Below, piece after piece: positions 40,230-48,903 of a stretch of DNA of 49,969 nucleotides. The notes under the pieces are model-generated. The model saw only the letters and a program-made list of their open reading frames with translations, did no database searches and was not told the origin of the DNA. The position numbers were made by a program, and so were the translations under genes. How positions within the stretch are numbered: position 1 is the stretch's first letter; each line of letters begins with the position of its first letter. Origin of the DNA: Methanobacteriota archaeon (lineage in GTDB: Archaea > Thermoplasmatota > Thermoplasmata > Methanomassiliicoccales > UBA472); assembly GCA_021372335.1 (NCBI GenBank), contig JAJFUR010000019.1:1-49969 (forward strand), read 5' to 3'.

Positions 40230-41870
40230 ATGGGCAAGCGCATTGGAGGGAGAATCGATTCCTTGCTGGCGTTCCTGGAAAAGGATCGCCTGAACCTTTG
40301 GCAGACCTTCGCCTATGTGCTGATCCTCGCCTTGGCCAGGGACATGCTGGAATACTATCTGCTGGATGAGGCCTTTGTAACGACCGCCCATCCCTGGATC
40401 TTCAGCATAGCCCATCATGTCTCGTTCTTCGTGCTCACCTATCTGGGGCTCGTCCTCATACTAAAGGTCTTCTCGGGCTCCAGCCTCAGGAAGTGCATCA
40501 ACTACACCAACTGGTATTATTGGATCATCCTTCTTCCCCCCCTCATCGACAGGTTCCTTTTCGGTCAAGATACCAATTATGCCTATTTCTCGTGGACCGA
40601 CTTCCTCACCGCCTTCTTCAAGTTCGAGGGAACGTCCTTCCACCCAGGCCAGGCGGTTGAGGTGCTTACGGTCCTCTTCGCCCTCTTCGCTTATGTGATC
40701 TGGCTCCATCGGGATGAGATGTACGACCTGCCCGGGAGGGCGGTGCTGGCCGTCCGGCTGGGGCTGATGGCCGTCTTCACCTTTGCGGCCATGTTCACCC
40801 TGGGAACCCCCGGGGCCTATCTACCGGTTGGCTCTGAGAACGGCGTTCCAGTGTTCCCGAGCTTTGATAGCACCAAGTATGTCCAATATCACCTCTTCAT
40901 CTTCGCGTACTATTACCTGGCGGCGGTGGTCCTTGTCCTTGCCCTCAGTTACATCGCCCTGAGAGGACGGTTCCGTCGAGAGCTGTGGGCCCTGCGTCCC
41001 TATCAGACCGCGTTCTTCGGCGGAATCGTGCTCGCTGGGACGGCCATGGCCTGGCGGGGATGGGGCGGACCGGAATTGATCAGCAGGATATTCGAGCCCC
41101 CATACTGGGTTAACCTGGCCTATGTCGTGCCGACCGTGCTCTCGGCCGTTCTCGCCTGGCAGGCCATCGTTCTTTGGAATGATATCAGCGACCGCGAATG
41201 GGATTCTCCGACCAAGGAGGGGAGGGTGATCGCCTCGGGCCTCCTTCCGGTCGGGGTGTTCAAGGAGGCTTCGGGGGTCCTCGCCTTCGTGTCCTTGGCC
41301 GTATCGCTGCTGCTGAGCGTGCAGCAGTTCCTCATAATGGCGGGGATACTTGTATTGGCCTTCGTGTACTCCTTCCCTCCGGTGAGGTTCAAGAACGCCC
41401 TGCTGAGCCCCATTCTCATGGGCGCGGGGGCGTTCCTGGCGTTCCTCTACGGGGCGGCGACACCCTTCAGCGTGGTCAGCTCCGTTGTCGATGCCCCATA
41501 CCTTACTGGGGAGGTGTTCCATCCTTCGCTTTATCCGGAGATCGTGATGGTGGGGCTGTTCATGTTCATCGGGCTGGTCGTCGGATCGATCATAACAGAT
41601 GTCGACGGTTATGAGGAGGACCGTGTCGGAGGGGTGAGGACGGTCTACACCGTCCTGGGCCTGGAACGGGGGGTGGACTGCGTGGCCGTCCTCATCTTCC
41701 TGACCTCCCTGACCCCCCTGGTGCTGTTCCATTCCGCACCGGACCTCGTTGCATTTCCAGCCCTGGGATTGGCGGCTGCCCTGTGGTTCCGTAGGGCCAG
41801 GCGGTCGAGGCCGGTGATGTCCATCGCCATGGTGGGGCTGCTCTACGCCGCCCTGCGGTTCCTTCTGTAG
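40230..41870 (+). CDS. UbiA-family prenyltransferase with long N-terminal membrane domain
   Basis: A 546-residue integral membrane protein. The C-terminal 290 residues are a UbiA domain: first Asp motif NDISDREWDSPTKEGR and second motif ITDVDGYEEDRVGGVRT, which bind prenyl diphosphate through Mg. The first 270 residues add about seven membrane helices not found in normal UbiA (about 300 residues). ATG at 40230 has GGAGGGG 9 nt upstream; an in-frame ATG at 40212 could serve a leaderless mRNA. The acceptor substrate is unknown; lipid or quinone/heme-like roles are possible. It converges with a geranylgeranyl-reductase-like gene. Confidence 0.85.
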   Translation: MGKRIGGRIDSLLAFLEKDRLNLWQTFAYVLILALARDMLEYYLLDEAFVTTAHPWIFSIAHHVSFFVLTYLGLVLILKVFSGSSLRKCINYTNWYYWIILLPPLIDRFLFGQDTNYAYFSWTDFLTAFFKFEGTSFHPGQAVEVLTVLFALFAYVIWLHRDEMYDLPGRAVLAVRLGLMAVFTFAAMFTLGTPGAYLPVGSENGVPVFPSFDSTKYVQYHLFIFAYYYLAAVVLVLALSYIALRGRFRRELWALRPYQTAFFGGIVLAGTAMAWRGWGGPELISRIFEPPYWVNLAYVVPTVLSAVLAWQAIVLWNDISDREWDSPTKEGRVIASGLLPVGVFKEASGVLAFVSLAVSLLLSVQQFLIMAGILVLAFVYSFPPVRFKNALLSPILMGAGAFLAFLYGAATPFSVVSSVVDAPYLTGEVFHPSLYPEIVMVGLFMFIGLVVGSIITDVDGYEEDRVGGVRTVYTVLGLERGVDCVAVLIFLTSLTPLVLFHSAPDLVAFPALGLAAALWFRRARRSRPVMSIAMVGLLYAALRFLL

Positions 41871-41871
41871 G

Positions 41872-43047
41872 CTAGGCCAAGGAGCGGAAGAAGAGCCGGT
41901 GGAAGCGCGGGATGGTCATCATCAGGAGGCGCTGCCATGTTTCCTCTCCGAGCGCCATCTCGGTCCAGGCCCTTATGTATTCCTCCTCCTTTCCGACGGC
42001 CCGGAAGAAGGCCCCCGTGTCAACGACCCCCAGGAGCCAATGCAGGACCGGGGAGATGATCGCGGCAGCCTTGATGTCCCTGATGATGGTGGAGGCCACC
42101 GCATCCTCATAGGCGAGGATGGCCCCCTTATCTCCGGAGGCCAGTTTAATCGCTGCCTCCGCCGCCAGGATGGAGCTTGCCAACCCGTGCGACAGCCCTT
42201 CCCCGCTGAGCGGGCTGACCAGCCCCGCGCTGTCCCCAATGAGCATCGTCCTACGCGTGGCCACCTTCGGCCGTGGGATGATGGGGATGGGGTGGGCGGA
42301 GGGGGGCCCTGGCGCACTGGCCACCCTCACCGAGGTATGCCTTAGGACGTGGTCCATCCCTGCCATGAGCTGCGCCTTGGAATAGCCATGCCCTCCCACA
42401 CCCAGGTTGGCCATTCCACGATAGGGGAACATCCAGCCCATCAGGGGGAACATGGGGGGACGGCGGATGCCCCTTGTCGGGCTGTCGATGAAGAAGACCT
42501 CTATCTCGTCCTCAGGCCCCTCAATGGTCGGGCAGATGGAGCGCAGGCCCATGGCCATACCGTCCTTCGGCGGCGGCCCGAGCAACCGGTGGGCGTTCCC
42601 GCTGCCCGCCCCCTCCGCGACCACTGCGCATCTGGCCCTGACGGTGGAGCTTCGGAGATGGAGCTCCACGTCGCTCCCTTCGTGGATCACCTTGACCTCG
42701 TCCCCGAGCATCAGCTCCGCCCCTGCCCTCTCGGCCATACCGAGCAGGTGCGTGTCGAGGTTGGGCCGGTGGACCGTGTAGGCCAGGCCACGGTCGAACC
42801 GGAAGCGCTCCCGAAAGCCCTCGCCCGCCACCAGGAGGCCGCGGACCTCCTTCTCGATGATGGCTGAGGGAAGCGGGAAATCCAGCCTGGAGGCCGCCCG
42901 CAGCAGCACCCCGCCCGCGCAGACCTTGGTCCAGGGAGGGACGCGTCTCTCGATCAGAACGGTCGAGAGGCCCGCCTGGGCGCAGCGGTAGGCGCAATAG
43001 GACCCCGAGGGTCCCCCGCCGGAGATGGCCACGTCGTACAGGGGCAC
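41872..43047 (-). CDS. Geranylgeranyl reductase family flavoprotein
   Basis: A 391-residue FAD protein. Rossmann motif YDVAISGGGPSGSYCAYRCAQAG is at the N-terminus, followed by FAD motif MLIGDSAGLVSPLSGEGLSHGL. The family hydrogenates isoprenoid chains of archaeal ether lipids or quinones. Its neighbour is a UbiA-type prenyltransferase, which supports an isoprenoid substrate. The N-terminus starts right at the Rossmann strand. It begins 7 nt after the giant surface protein stop, so the two may share one minus-strand transcript. Confidence 0.86.
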   Translation of the reverse strand: MPLYDVAISGGGPSGSYCAYRCAQAGLSTVLIERRVPPWTKVCAGGVLLRAASRLDFPLPSAIIEKEVRGLLVAGEGFRERFRFDRGLAYTVHRPNLDTHLLGMAERAGAELMLGDEVKVIHEGSDVELHLRSSTVRARCAVVAEGAGSGNAHRLLGPPPKDGMAMGLRSICPTIEGPEDEIEVFFIDSPTRGIRRPPMFPLMGWMFPYRGMANLGVGGHGYSKAQLMAGMDHVLRHTSVRVASAPGPPSAHPIPIIPRPKVATRRTMLIGDSAGLVSPLSGEGLSHGLASSILAAEAAIKLASGDKGAILAYEDAVASTIIRDIKAAAIISPVLHWLLGVVDTGAFFRAVGKEEEYIRAWTEMALGEETWQRLLMMTIPRFHRLFFRSLA

Positions 43048-43054
43048 GCGGGGG

Positions 43055-46000
43055 TCACCTGCGCTTGCGGCCCGCCCTGGCCATCCAGCCCTCCACTGCC
43101 ACCAGGCCCAATATCCCGAGGAGGGGATATAGGACGGTCAGGTCCACATTGCCCGCCTGGATGTTGATCGCGGAATCCCCGGTCGCCAATGCGTTCAGCA
43201 CCTGTTCCCCCCATTGCCCGACCGATGGGTCGTTGCGGTACAGCCAGATCGATGGCGCCGTGCCCCCGCTCCTCCCAGGCGCGAAGCCTATCACTATGGC
43301 GATGTCCAGATAGCCGTCGCCGTTGAAGTCGCCAAGCGCTATGCTCTTGGTGTCATAGATGGCATTGTTCCCGCCGACGGCGGCCGAGAGGCCGGAGGTC
43401 GCTAATGACTCCGGGGCGCTGAAGGAGTTGCCGTTGCCGTAGGATAGCATTAGGGTGGATGTGGACGAGCCGCTTCCGACGAAGGACGTTCCGACGATAA
43501 TATCGGGATAACCGTCGGGCAGTTTGTTGAGTGTGGACCCGACATCCCCTACGGCCAGGCATGTAATGTACTCGGCACTGTTCTGCATGGTCATGCTGAC
43601 GGTCCTAAGGTCTGCTGAGGGCCATTGCACGGTCGGCGATATGTGCCTTATCCCGATGATGTCGATCACCAGGGAATCGTTCTGCACATCGGTCGTGGAG
43701 GCGTCGGCCGCGGAGACCTTGATGTAGTATACGGAATTGGTGGTGTGCGGCAGCTGGACCTGCTTGACCGTTTCAACGGTCTCGTTGAAGGCGAACGCAT
43801 CGTACCAGATGGTGCCGTCCGTGGAGTATTTCACGGTGAACGTCTCTCCCGTTGTATAGGCGGACATGCCAAGCTGGTGGGTGACCTGGGTGGCGACGTT
43901 CGGCACCTCGTACACCCACTCCATCCAACGGCTCTCCGCGAACCTGACCTCCAGCCGGACGTAGTCGAACTGGACGGTACCGTTTATCCCGTTGTGCTTG
44001 AACATGACCCTGAGCGAATGGAGCTCGGACCAGGTGTCGATGCCCATGGCCTTCAGGTCGAAGGTCAGGTTCACGTTCCATGAGGAGGAGGTCGGTCTCA
44101 GGGTCGTGTCAACGAACGTGCTGCCATCCAGGGAGTACTGGATGTAGTTGTTGCCGTTGTAGTTGTCCGTGACGGAGTATTTGACCCTCAATATGGCCTG
44201 GGTCACGGGCTCGCTGGAGTATGTGCTGTCCAGGGCGAAGCTCCGGATGTGCATCGTCTTCAGCGCTTCGACGTTGTACATCATCCCGTCATCATACCTG
44301 AGGTCGGCCAGGTCCTGCCCTGTGTCATCTATGTTGGGCGATGAGGCCTGGGTCTGATCGGGAAGGCCTAGCATGATGGGTGTGTTCTTGTATACCTCGC
44401 TCAGGGTTTCGAAGGACCCGTCGTTCGCCGTAAGGTTGGCGATCGACCCGGTGGTCTTGGCGCTGACCTCGGACTCCGGGGAATGCTCCGATGATGGGGT
44501 CCTGAGTATGTCCGAGGGCGTGGAAGGCATCGTCCTGATAACGGTGACGGTCCTGGATGTGCCAGAGGCTGCGGTGCTTGTCCGGATGATGTCCGGGTAT
44601 CCATTTAGGTCGACGTCCGCTATGGCGACCGTTGGGAACCTCTGTGTGTGGTCCCAGGGGTTGGTCCCAGTGACCGTTGGCACGTTCGCTGCCGGCACGG
44701 GCGAGCCCGTGCCGAAGGCATCGGCCTTGGGGTCGGAGGAGATCCCGATGACCTGCCTCCACTGGTTGAGCCAGATCTTTGTGACGCCGGTCTCGTACAC
44801 GGCTACGATGTCGTCCACCCCGTCCTGGTTGAGGTCGGCGACCGCTAGGTCCAGGGCGGCGGGGTTGTCATTTCGATTGGTATATACATTGGTACCGTAT
44901 ACCTGGGTCTTGGTCCAGCTCCCATCGTTCCAGAACACGTAGATGCCCCGGTTGAAGAACATGCCGTAAGAATTGCTATAATCTGCATCGTCTGGATCGG
45001 TAGCTGTAGAATAAACGACCGTGTGAAGGAAGGAAGCGACGAGGTCCAGATCCCCGTCGCCGTCGAAGTCCCCGGCCTTGATGGCCCCCACGATCTCATT
45101 GGTCGAGATGAAATACTCGCCATACCTCGACACAAAGCTGCCCCTGTCCTCAGACCATACCGTGACGTCCTCGTTCGCGGTTCCTTTGTCCGAGCTGCCA
45201 TACCATTTCACACCCCAATCCGAATGGTAGGTCATGTCCGCCTGTTGGTCTGGGAGGGCGTCGAAGGCGCTGCAGATGATGTACGGCAATGTGGACCATT
45301 CGCTGCCATCGGTCTTCTCGTTCTTGTACCAGGCCATGGAGACCGTGGAATCCTGAAACCCGACCACCAGGTCCGAATACCCGTCGTTGTCGATGTCGGC
45401 AAGCTCCATCCCGATCGGCCCCTTGTACGTGTCGCCATCGATGACCGTGGCGTCCCACTGGTCGAACCTCTCCCCGTTCTTATACCAGACGAGCTTGTTG
45501 TCCGTCCAACTGGCTCCCGAGGCGCTCCAGGTGAAGGAGCCGGAGCCGACGCTGGCCACGAGGTCCGTCGTGCTGCGGGGCGCGGTGACGTTGAACTGAT
45601 AGTTCAGGTTGTAATATGTCTCACCGGTGCCATAGCTCCCACCGTCGGTCAGCACCGGGATGAACAGCGTATAGGAGTTCTTCCCGGACAGCCACCAGCC
45701 GTAATTGGGCCTCAGCAGGTCTATCTTGACCGTGTAGACGGCATCGCCCACCTTGCTATCGAGGACCCTGGAGGAACTGGACCCTGTCTTCAAGGTCTTG
45801 AAGAGTTGGGAGAGGGGCGGATTGCTGGTCATGACCGGTTCTGAACCTGAGATCCATGTGTTGGGCGCGGGCAGGGTCTGCTTCACGATATACTTTCCTG
45901 AGTAGGCATTGATCTGGATGTCGTTAAGCGTTACAGTGGTCAAACTCAGGTCCACATCCTTTGTGAAGATCTTCAAGTACACCGTGTCGGTGTGGTTGAA

Positions 46001-47287
46001 AGATGTGCAAAGCACCAGTTCGTTGGTGGTGGTGTTGAGCTTGTAGGTCTTGATGATCGGGTACGTGGCGCCGACCACGGAGATGGAGTCGGCGATGTTT
46101 GCTACCGTTCCAGTATTGTCCCTGAGGGAGATCTGAAGCGGGAAGTAGAGGGGCTGCGTGGGCGCGGTCAGGTTGATGTAGTACCGGTTGAACGTGGCAT
46201 ATATCCCGCCGTAGGAGAACGCATTGATCAGTTTTGTGGGCGGGGTCAGCAGCGCACCGGTGGCGGGATTGTACAGGGAGAAGGAGTTCTCCAACGCCAG
46301 GTTGATCAGCTTGTTGCTATAGATCTCGATGTACAGCGCTTCGCCGGGCTGGAAGGTGCGCGTTATTTTATTGTCCGAGGCCCTCCGAATATAATAGAAG
46401 GTGGTCCCCAGGGAGCCGCCGCTCTCCCCGCCGCTGGCATCTGGGGGGTATGTGCCGTTCACAAGATAGCTTTCATATTCGTAGAACGGCCCTATGTTGG
46501 TGGTGTTCTGTGAACCTCCGCCGGCCTGCTGGGCGGAGAGCGTGAACCTAGAGGAGGCCCCCCTGTTGGTCAGGTCCTTTGCCGTGATCATGACCTCCTT
46601 GTCGTTGTAGGCGATGTTGCCGTTTAAGGGAGCGCTCAGGAACACACCGTCATTGTCCTCATCGGTGAGCTGCACTAGGCCTAGCCCTATGGATGTGGCG
46701 TTGACGTAGATGCTGGCGGGATCAAGGTCCCCGTTCGGGTCCACCACTGTGGCGAAGAACCGGAAGGCGGTGCCGTGGATGATCGTGGCCGGCTTGGTCC
46801 CCCGGGATGTGATGATGGGGGCGTATAGGGCTGACGCCTGCCCGCCCACCATTTCCGCCTCCCAGACTATGTTGTTATGGGCTGTATCGATTATCATCAC
46901 GCTCAACGGCGTGTCAGAGTTGATGCCTTCCAGCTTGTACTTCCATACCTCCCCGGGGCTCCAGGCATCTCCTAGGGGGTTGACGGAGTCGTTCATCTTC
47001 AACGAGAGCAGGGTGCTGCCGTATGTGAAGATGTATATGTTCGTACTCCCGTTCATTAGTTCCTGGCCGCCTTTATGGGTGATATACACCCATCGAGCGT
47101 TGCCCTCCAAATCCGACAGATCATAGTCGAACTCCGCATAGGTCTGCTCCTCCGGCGACGGGATGGTTGCCACGTAGAACATGATACTGGAGAACAGGGT
47201 CACCGTGATGGCCAGGATGAGAAGGTTCCCTATTATCTCCGACACCGCCTTGCGACACTTCCTAAGCTGTTTCCGGAATCGGACCAT
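43055..47287 (-). CDS. Very large pilin-like, FG-GAP repeat surface protein
   Basis: A 1410-residue protein. Residues 10-40 (KCRKAVSEIIGNLLILAITV) are a class III/type IV archaeal pilin N-terminus with a predicted prepilin-peptidase site before VSEIIG. A Thr/Ser/Asn-rich beta-sheet body follows. FG-GAP/VCBS-like Asp-rich motifs occur at about 631 (DIDNDGYSDLV), 740, 818, 891, 1256 and 1320 (DFNGDGYLDIA), likely Ca-binding beta-propeller blades. A CBM/discoidin-like stretch spans about 1000-1120. A single hydrophobic helix at about 1382-1400 and a basic RAGRKRR end anchor it. GAGAGGAAAAG precedes the ATG. It is probably an adhesin or S-layer-associated protein. Confidence 0.86.
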   Translation of the reverse strand: MVRFRKQLRKCRKAVSEIIGNLLILAITVTLFSSIMFYVATIPSPEEQTYAEFDYDLSDLEGNARWVYITHKGGQELMNGSTNIYIFTYGSTLLSLKMNDSVNPLGDAWSPGEVWKYKLEGINSDTPLSVMIIDTAHNNIVWEAEMVGGQASALYAPIITSRGTKPATIIHGTAFRFFATVVDPNGDLDPASIYVNATSIGLGLVQLTDEDNDGVFLSAPLNGNIAYNDKEVMITAKDLTNRGASSRFTLSAQQAGGGSQNTTNIGPFYEYESYLVNGTYPPDASGGESGGSLGTTFYYIRRASDNKITRTFQPGEALYIEIYSNKLINLALENSFSLYNPATGALLTPPTKLINAFSYGGIYATFNRYYINLTAPTQPLYFPLQISLRDNTGTVANIADSISVVGATYPIIKTYKLNTTTNELVLCTSFNHTDTVYLKIFTKDVDLSLTTVTLNDIQINAYSGKYIVKQTLPAPNTWISGSEPVMTSNPPLSQLFKTLKTGSSSSRVLDSKVGDAVYTVKIDLLRPNYGWWLSGKNSYTLFIPVLTDGGSYGTGETYYNLNYQFNVTAPRSTTDLVASVGSGSFTWSASGASWTDNKLVWYKNGERFDQWDATVIDGDTYKGPIGMELADIDNDGYSDLVVGFQDSTVSMAWYKNEKTDGSEWSTLPYIICSAFDALPDQQADMTYHSDWGVKWYGSSDKGTANEDVTVWSEDRGSFVSRYGEYFISTNEIVGAIKAGDFDGDGDLDLVASFLHTVVYSTATDPDDADYSNSYGMFFNRGIYVFWNDGSWTKTQVYGTNVYTNRNDNPAALDLAVADLNQDGVDDIVAVYETGVTKIWLNQWRQVIGISSDPKADAFGTGSPVPAANVPTVTGTNPWDHTQRFPTVAIADVDLNGYPDIIRTSTAASGTSRTVTVIRTMPSTPSDILRTPSSEHSPESEVSAKTTGSIANLTANDGSFETLSEVYKNTPIMLGLPDQTQASSPNIDDTGQDLADLRYDDGMMYNVEALKTMHIRSFALDSTYSSEPVTQAILRVKYSVTDNYNGNNYIQYSLDGSTFVDTTLRPTSSSWNVNLTFDLKAMGIDTWSELHSLRVMFKHNGINGTVQFDYVRLEVRFAESRWMEWVYEVPNVATQVTHQLGMSAYTTGETFTVKYSTDGTIWYDAFAFNETVETVKQVQLPHTTNSVYYIKVSAADASTTDVQNDSLVIDIIGIRHISPTVQWPSADLRTVSMTMQNSAEYITCLAVGDVGSTLNKLPDGYPDIIVGTSFVGSGSSTSTLMLSYGNGNSFSAPESLATSGLSAAVGGNNAIYDTKSIALGDFNGDGYLDIAIVIGFAPGRSGGTAPSIWLYRNDPSVGQWGEQVLNALATGDSAINIQAGNVDLTVLYPLLGILGLVAVEGWMARAGRKRR

Positions 47288-47367
47288 GAGCTTTTCCTCT
47301 CTAAAGCTAGCGCTCCAGGACGTTATCTATGAGATGAATGAATATTCAATGTTTTGCATGGTTTGGC

Positions 47368-47895
47368 TCAATATTCGATGCCCTTCCTGGCGCCGAGCCC
47401 GTCATCGTAGGGATGCTTCTGCACGGTCATGACCGTCACCAGGTCCGCCTCCTCCAGAAGCTCGTCCGGGGCGTTCCGGCCGGTGCATATCACCTCGACC
47501 CCGGGCGTCCGGGCGCGCAGGGCGGCCAGGACGTCCGCGCAGTCGACAAGGCCGAAGTAGATGGCCACGTTGACCTCGTCGAGGACCACCAGGTCGTACT
47601 CCCCCGAGGCCAGGACGAGGCGGGCGAATTCGAGGGCGCGGCAGGCGCAGTCCAGGTCCTCCTGGCAGTGCCCGCCTTTTATTATTAGCCTGCCGGAGCC
47701 GAACTGGAAGACATCGACCTCCATCCTTCGTAGCGCTCGGATCTCCCCGTAGTCCTCCCCTCTCTTCATGAACTGGACCACGCACACCCTCAGGCCGTGC
47801 CCCCAGGCCCGCAGGGCCAGCCCGAGGGCGGCGGTCGTCTTCCCCTTCCCCTCGCCGGTATAGACGTGCAGCAGCCCCAGCTCGTTCCCTTCCAT
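47368..47895 (-). CDS. cobO: Cob(I)alamin adenosyltransferase (CobO/CobA/BtuR type)
   Basis: A 175-residue P-loop protein. HVYTGEGKGKTTAALGLALRAWGHG is the ATP-binding start, followed by VVQFMKRGEDYGE and LVVLDEVNVAIYFGLVD. It transfers an adenosyl group to reduced corrinoids for B12-dependent enzymes. The end (VQKHPYDDGLGARKGIEY) is the usual CobA tail. The TATA element at 47933-47945 gives a short leader; the same AT-rich stretch faces the divergent CYTH gene. Confidence 0.92.
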   Translation of the reverse strand: MEGNELGLLHVYTGEGKGKTTAALGLALRAWGHGLRVCVVQFMKRGEDYGEIRALRRMEVDVFQFGSGRLIIKGGHCQEDLDCACRALEFARLVLASGEYDLVVLDEVNVAIYFGLVDCADVLAALRARTPGVEVICTGRNAPDELLEEADLVTVMTVQKHPYDDGLGARKGIEY

Positions 47896-47932
47896 CGTAT
47901 CCTCGTCCGTCCATACCTCATTCGGCTCCGGG

Positions 47933-47945
47933 TTTTTATATATTG
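47933..47945. promoter_or_regulatory. AT-rich TATA element shared by divergent cobO and CYTH genes
   Basis: TTTTTATATATTG lies in a 68-nt gap. It is centred about 26 nt before the CYTH ATG (leaderless) and about 43 nt before the cobO ATG. Confidence 0.5.
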
Positions 47946-47963
47946 CAATCCCTAGTGAGGGGG

Positions 47964-48482
47964 ATGATCGAACTGGAGGTCAAGGCGCCCTGCCGCGACC
48001 TCGTCGGGCTCGAGGGGCGGCTGAGGGCGATGGGCGCCAGGCGAATCGAGGAGCTGGAGCAGGTGGACGTCTATTATTCCCACCCCGCCCGCAACTTCGC
48101 GGCCTCGGACGAGGCGCTGCGGCTGCGGCGGGAGAACGCCCGCTCCATGATCACGTACAAGGGTCCGAAGCTTGATCGGGACACCAAGATGCGGGAGGAG
48201 GTCGAGCTGGAGGTGGAGGACCTGGAGCGCATGGCGCTTCTGTTAGAGCGGGTCGGCTTCCGCCCTGTCAGGAGGGTGGCCAAGCGCCGGACCGTCTACG
48301 CCGTCGGGCTCGTCCATATCTGTCTCGACCGGGTGGAGGGGCTGGGGGACTTCGTGGAGATGGAGTACACGGGGGACGACCTGGACGCTGGGAAGGGTAA
48401 GATACTGGAGTTGAAGCAGGCGCTCGGACTGGAGGGGAACGAGCGCCGCTCCTACCTGGAGCTGCTCATGGAAAAGGGATAG
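47964..48482 (+). CDS. CYTH-domain protein (CyaB class IV adenylate cyclase / triphosphatase-like)
   Basis: A 172-residue protein. The N-terminal IELEVKAP gives the ExExK-type catalytic motif. Lys/Arg/Glu-rich tunnel strands follow (DEALRLRRENARSMITYKGPK, KMREEVELEVEDLE, VEGLGDFVEMEY). CYTH enzymes bind triphosphates with Mg2+ inside a beta tunnel; CyaB makes cAMP, others hydrolyse triphosphate or thiamin triphosphate. The substrate cannot be read from sequence. The ATG at 47964 is at the predicted transcript start. Confidence 0.84.
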   Translation: MIELEVKAPCRDLVGLEGRLRAMGARRIEELEQVDVYYSHPARNFAASDEALRLRRENARSMITYKGPKLDRDTKMREEVELEVEDLERMALLLERVGFRPVRRVAKRRTVYAVGLVHICLDRVEGLGDFVEMEYTGDDLDAGKGKILELKQALGLEGNERRSYLELLMEKG

Positions 48483-48485
48483 GGC

Positions 48486-48737
48486 TCAGATCGTGCGGAT
48501 CTTGTCGATCACGAAGTCCTTGATCTTGGGATCGTCCGGGATCGTCACGGACTTCTTGAACCGCTCGGTGCCGTCCGGGAGGTAGTAGCCGCGGGACAGG
48601 GAGATGAACTCGTTCTCCCCCTCCTTGGTGATGGCCTTCTTCCGCGCCACCTCGATGAAGTTGTTGCGGCCGAAGGGTATTTTCTCGGAGCTCAGTGTGA
48701 CAAAATCCACGTTCTTTCCTGGCGCATCTTCGTCCAT
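48486..48737 (-). CDS. Small conserved protein, possibly PC4-like ssDNA-binding
   Basis: An 83-residue protein. Strands such as EKIPFGRNNFIEVARKKAITK and EFISLSRGYYLPDGTERFKKSVTIP, then a final helix KIKDFVIDKIRTI, resemble the PC4/Whirly-like transcriptional coactivator fold. I recall similar small proteins in other archaea, but the PC4 link is inference. The ATG at 48737 has CGGAGG 9 nt upstream. A TATA-like TTTATAATT near 48784 fits a leader of about 20 nt, and rules out the in-frame ATG at 48770. Confidence 0.62.
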   Translation of the reverse strand: MDEDAPGKNVDFVTLSSEKIPFGRNNFIEVARKKAITKEGENEFISLSRGYYLPDGTERFKKSVTIPDDPKIKDFVIDKIRTI

Positions 48738-48873
48738 TGCGGTTGCCTCCGTTTTGTAGAGATGCAACATTCGGGAAAATTATAAAGGTTTGCCTTATTG
48801 ATATATCATGCTGGCCGAGCCGCGCCCATCCTGAGCGGGGGTGATGCCACTAGGGGGAAGGGGAGCGACAGGC

Positions 48874-48881
48874 GTAAATAG
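48874..48881 (+). promoter_or_regulatory. TATA-like element for the CPBP protein
   Basis: GTAAATAG is centred about 26 nt before the ATG at 48904, implying a leaderless transcript. Confidence 0.4.
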
Positions 48882-48903
48882 AACGGCCGGGATGGATGGA
48901 GGC

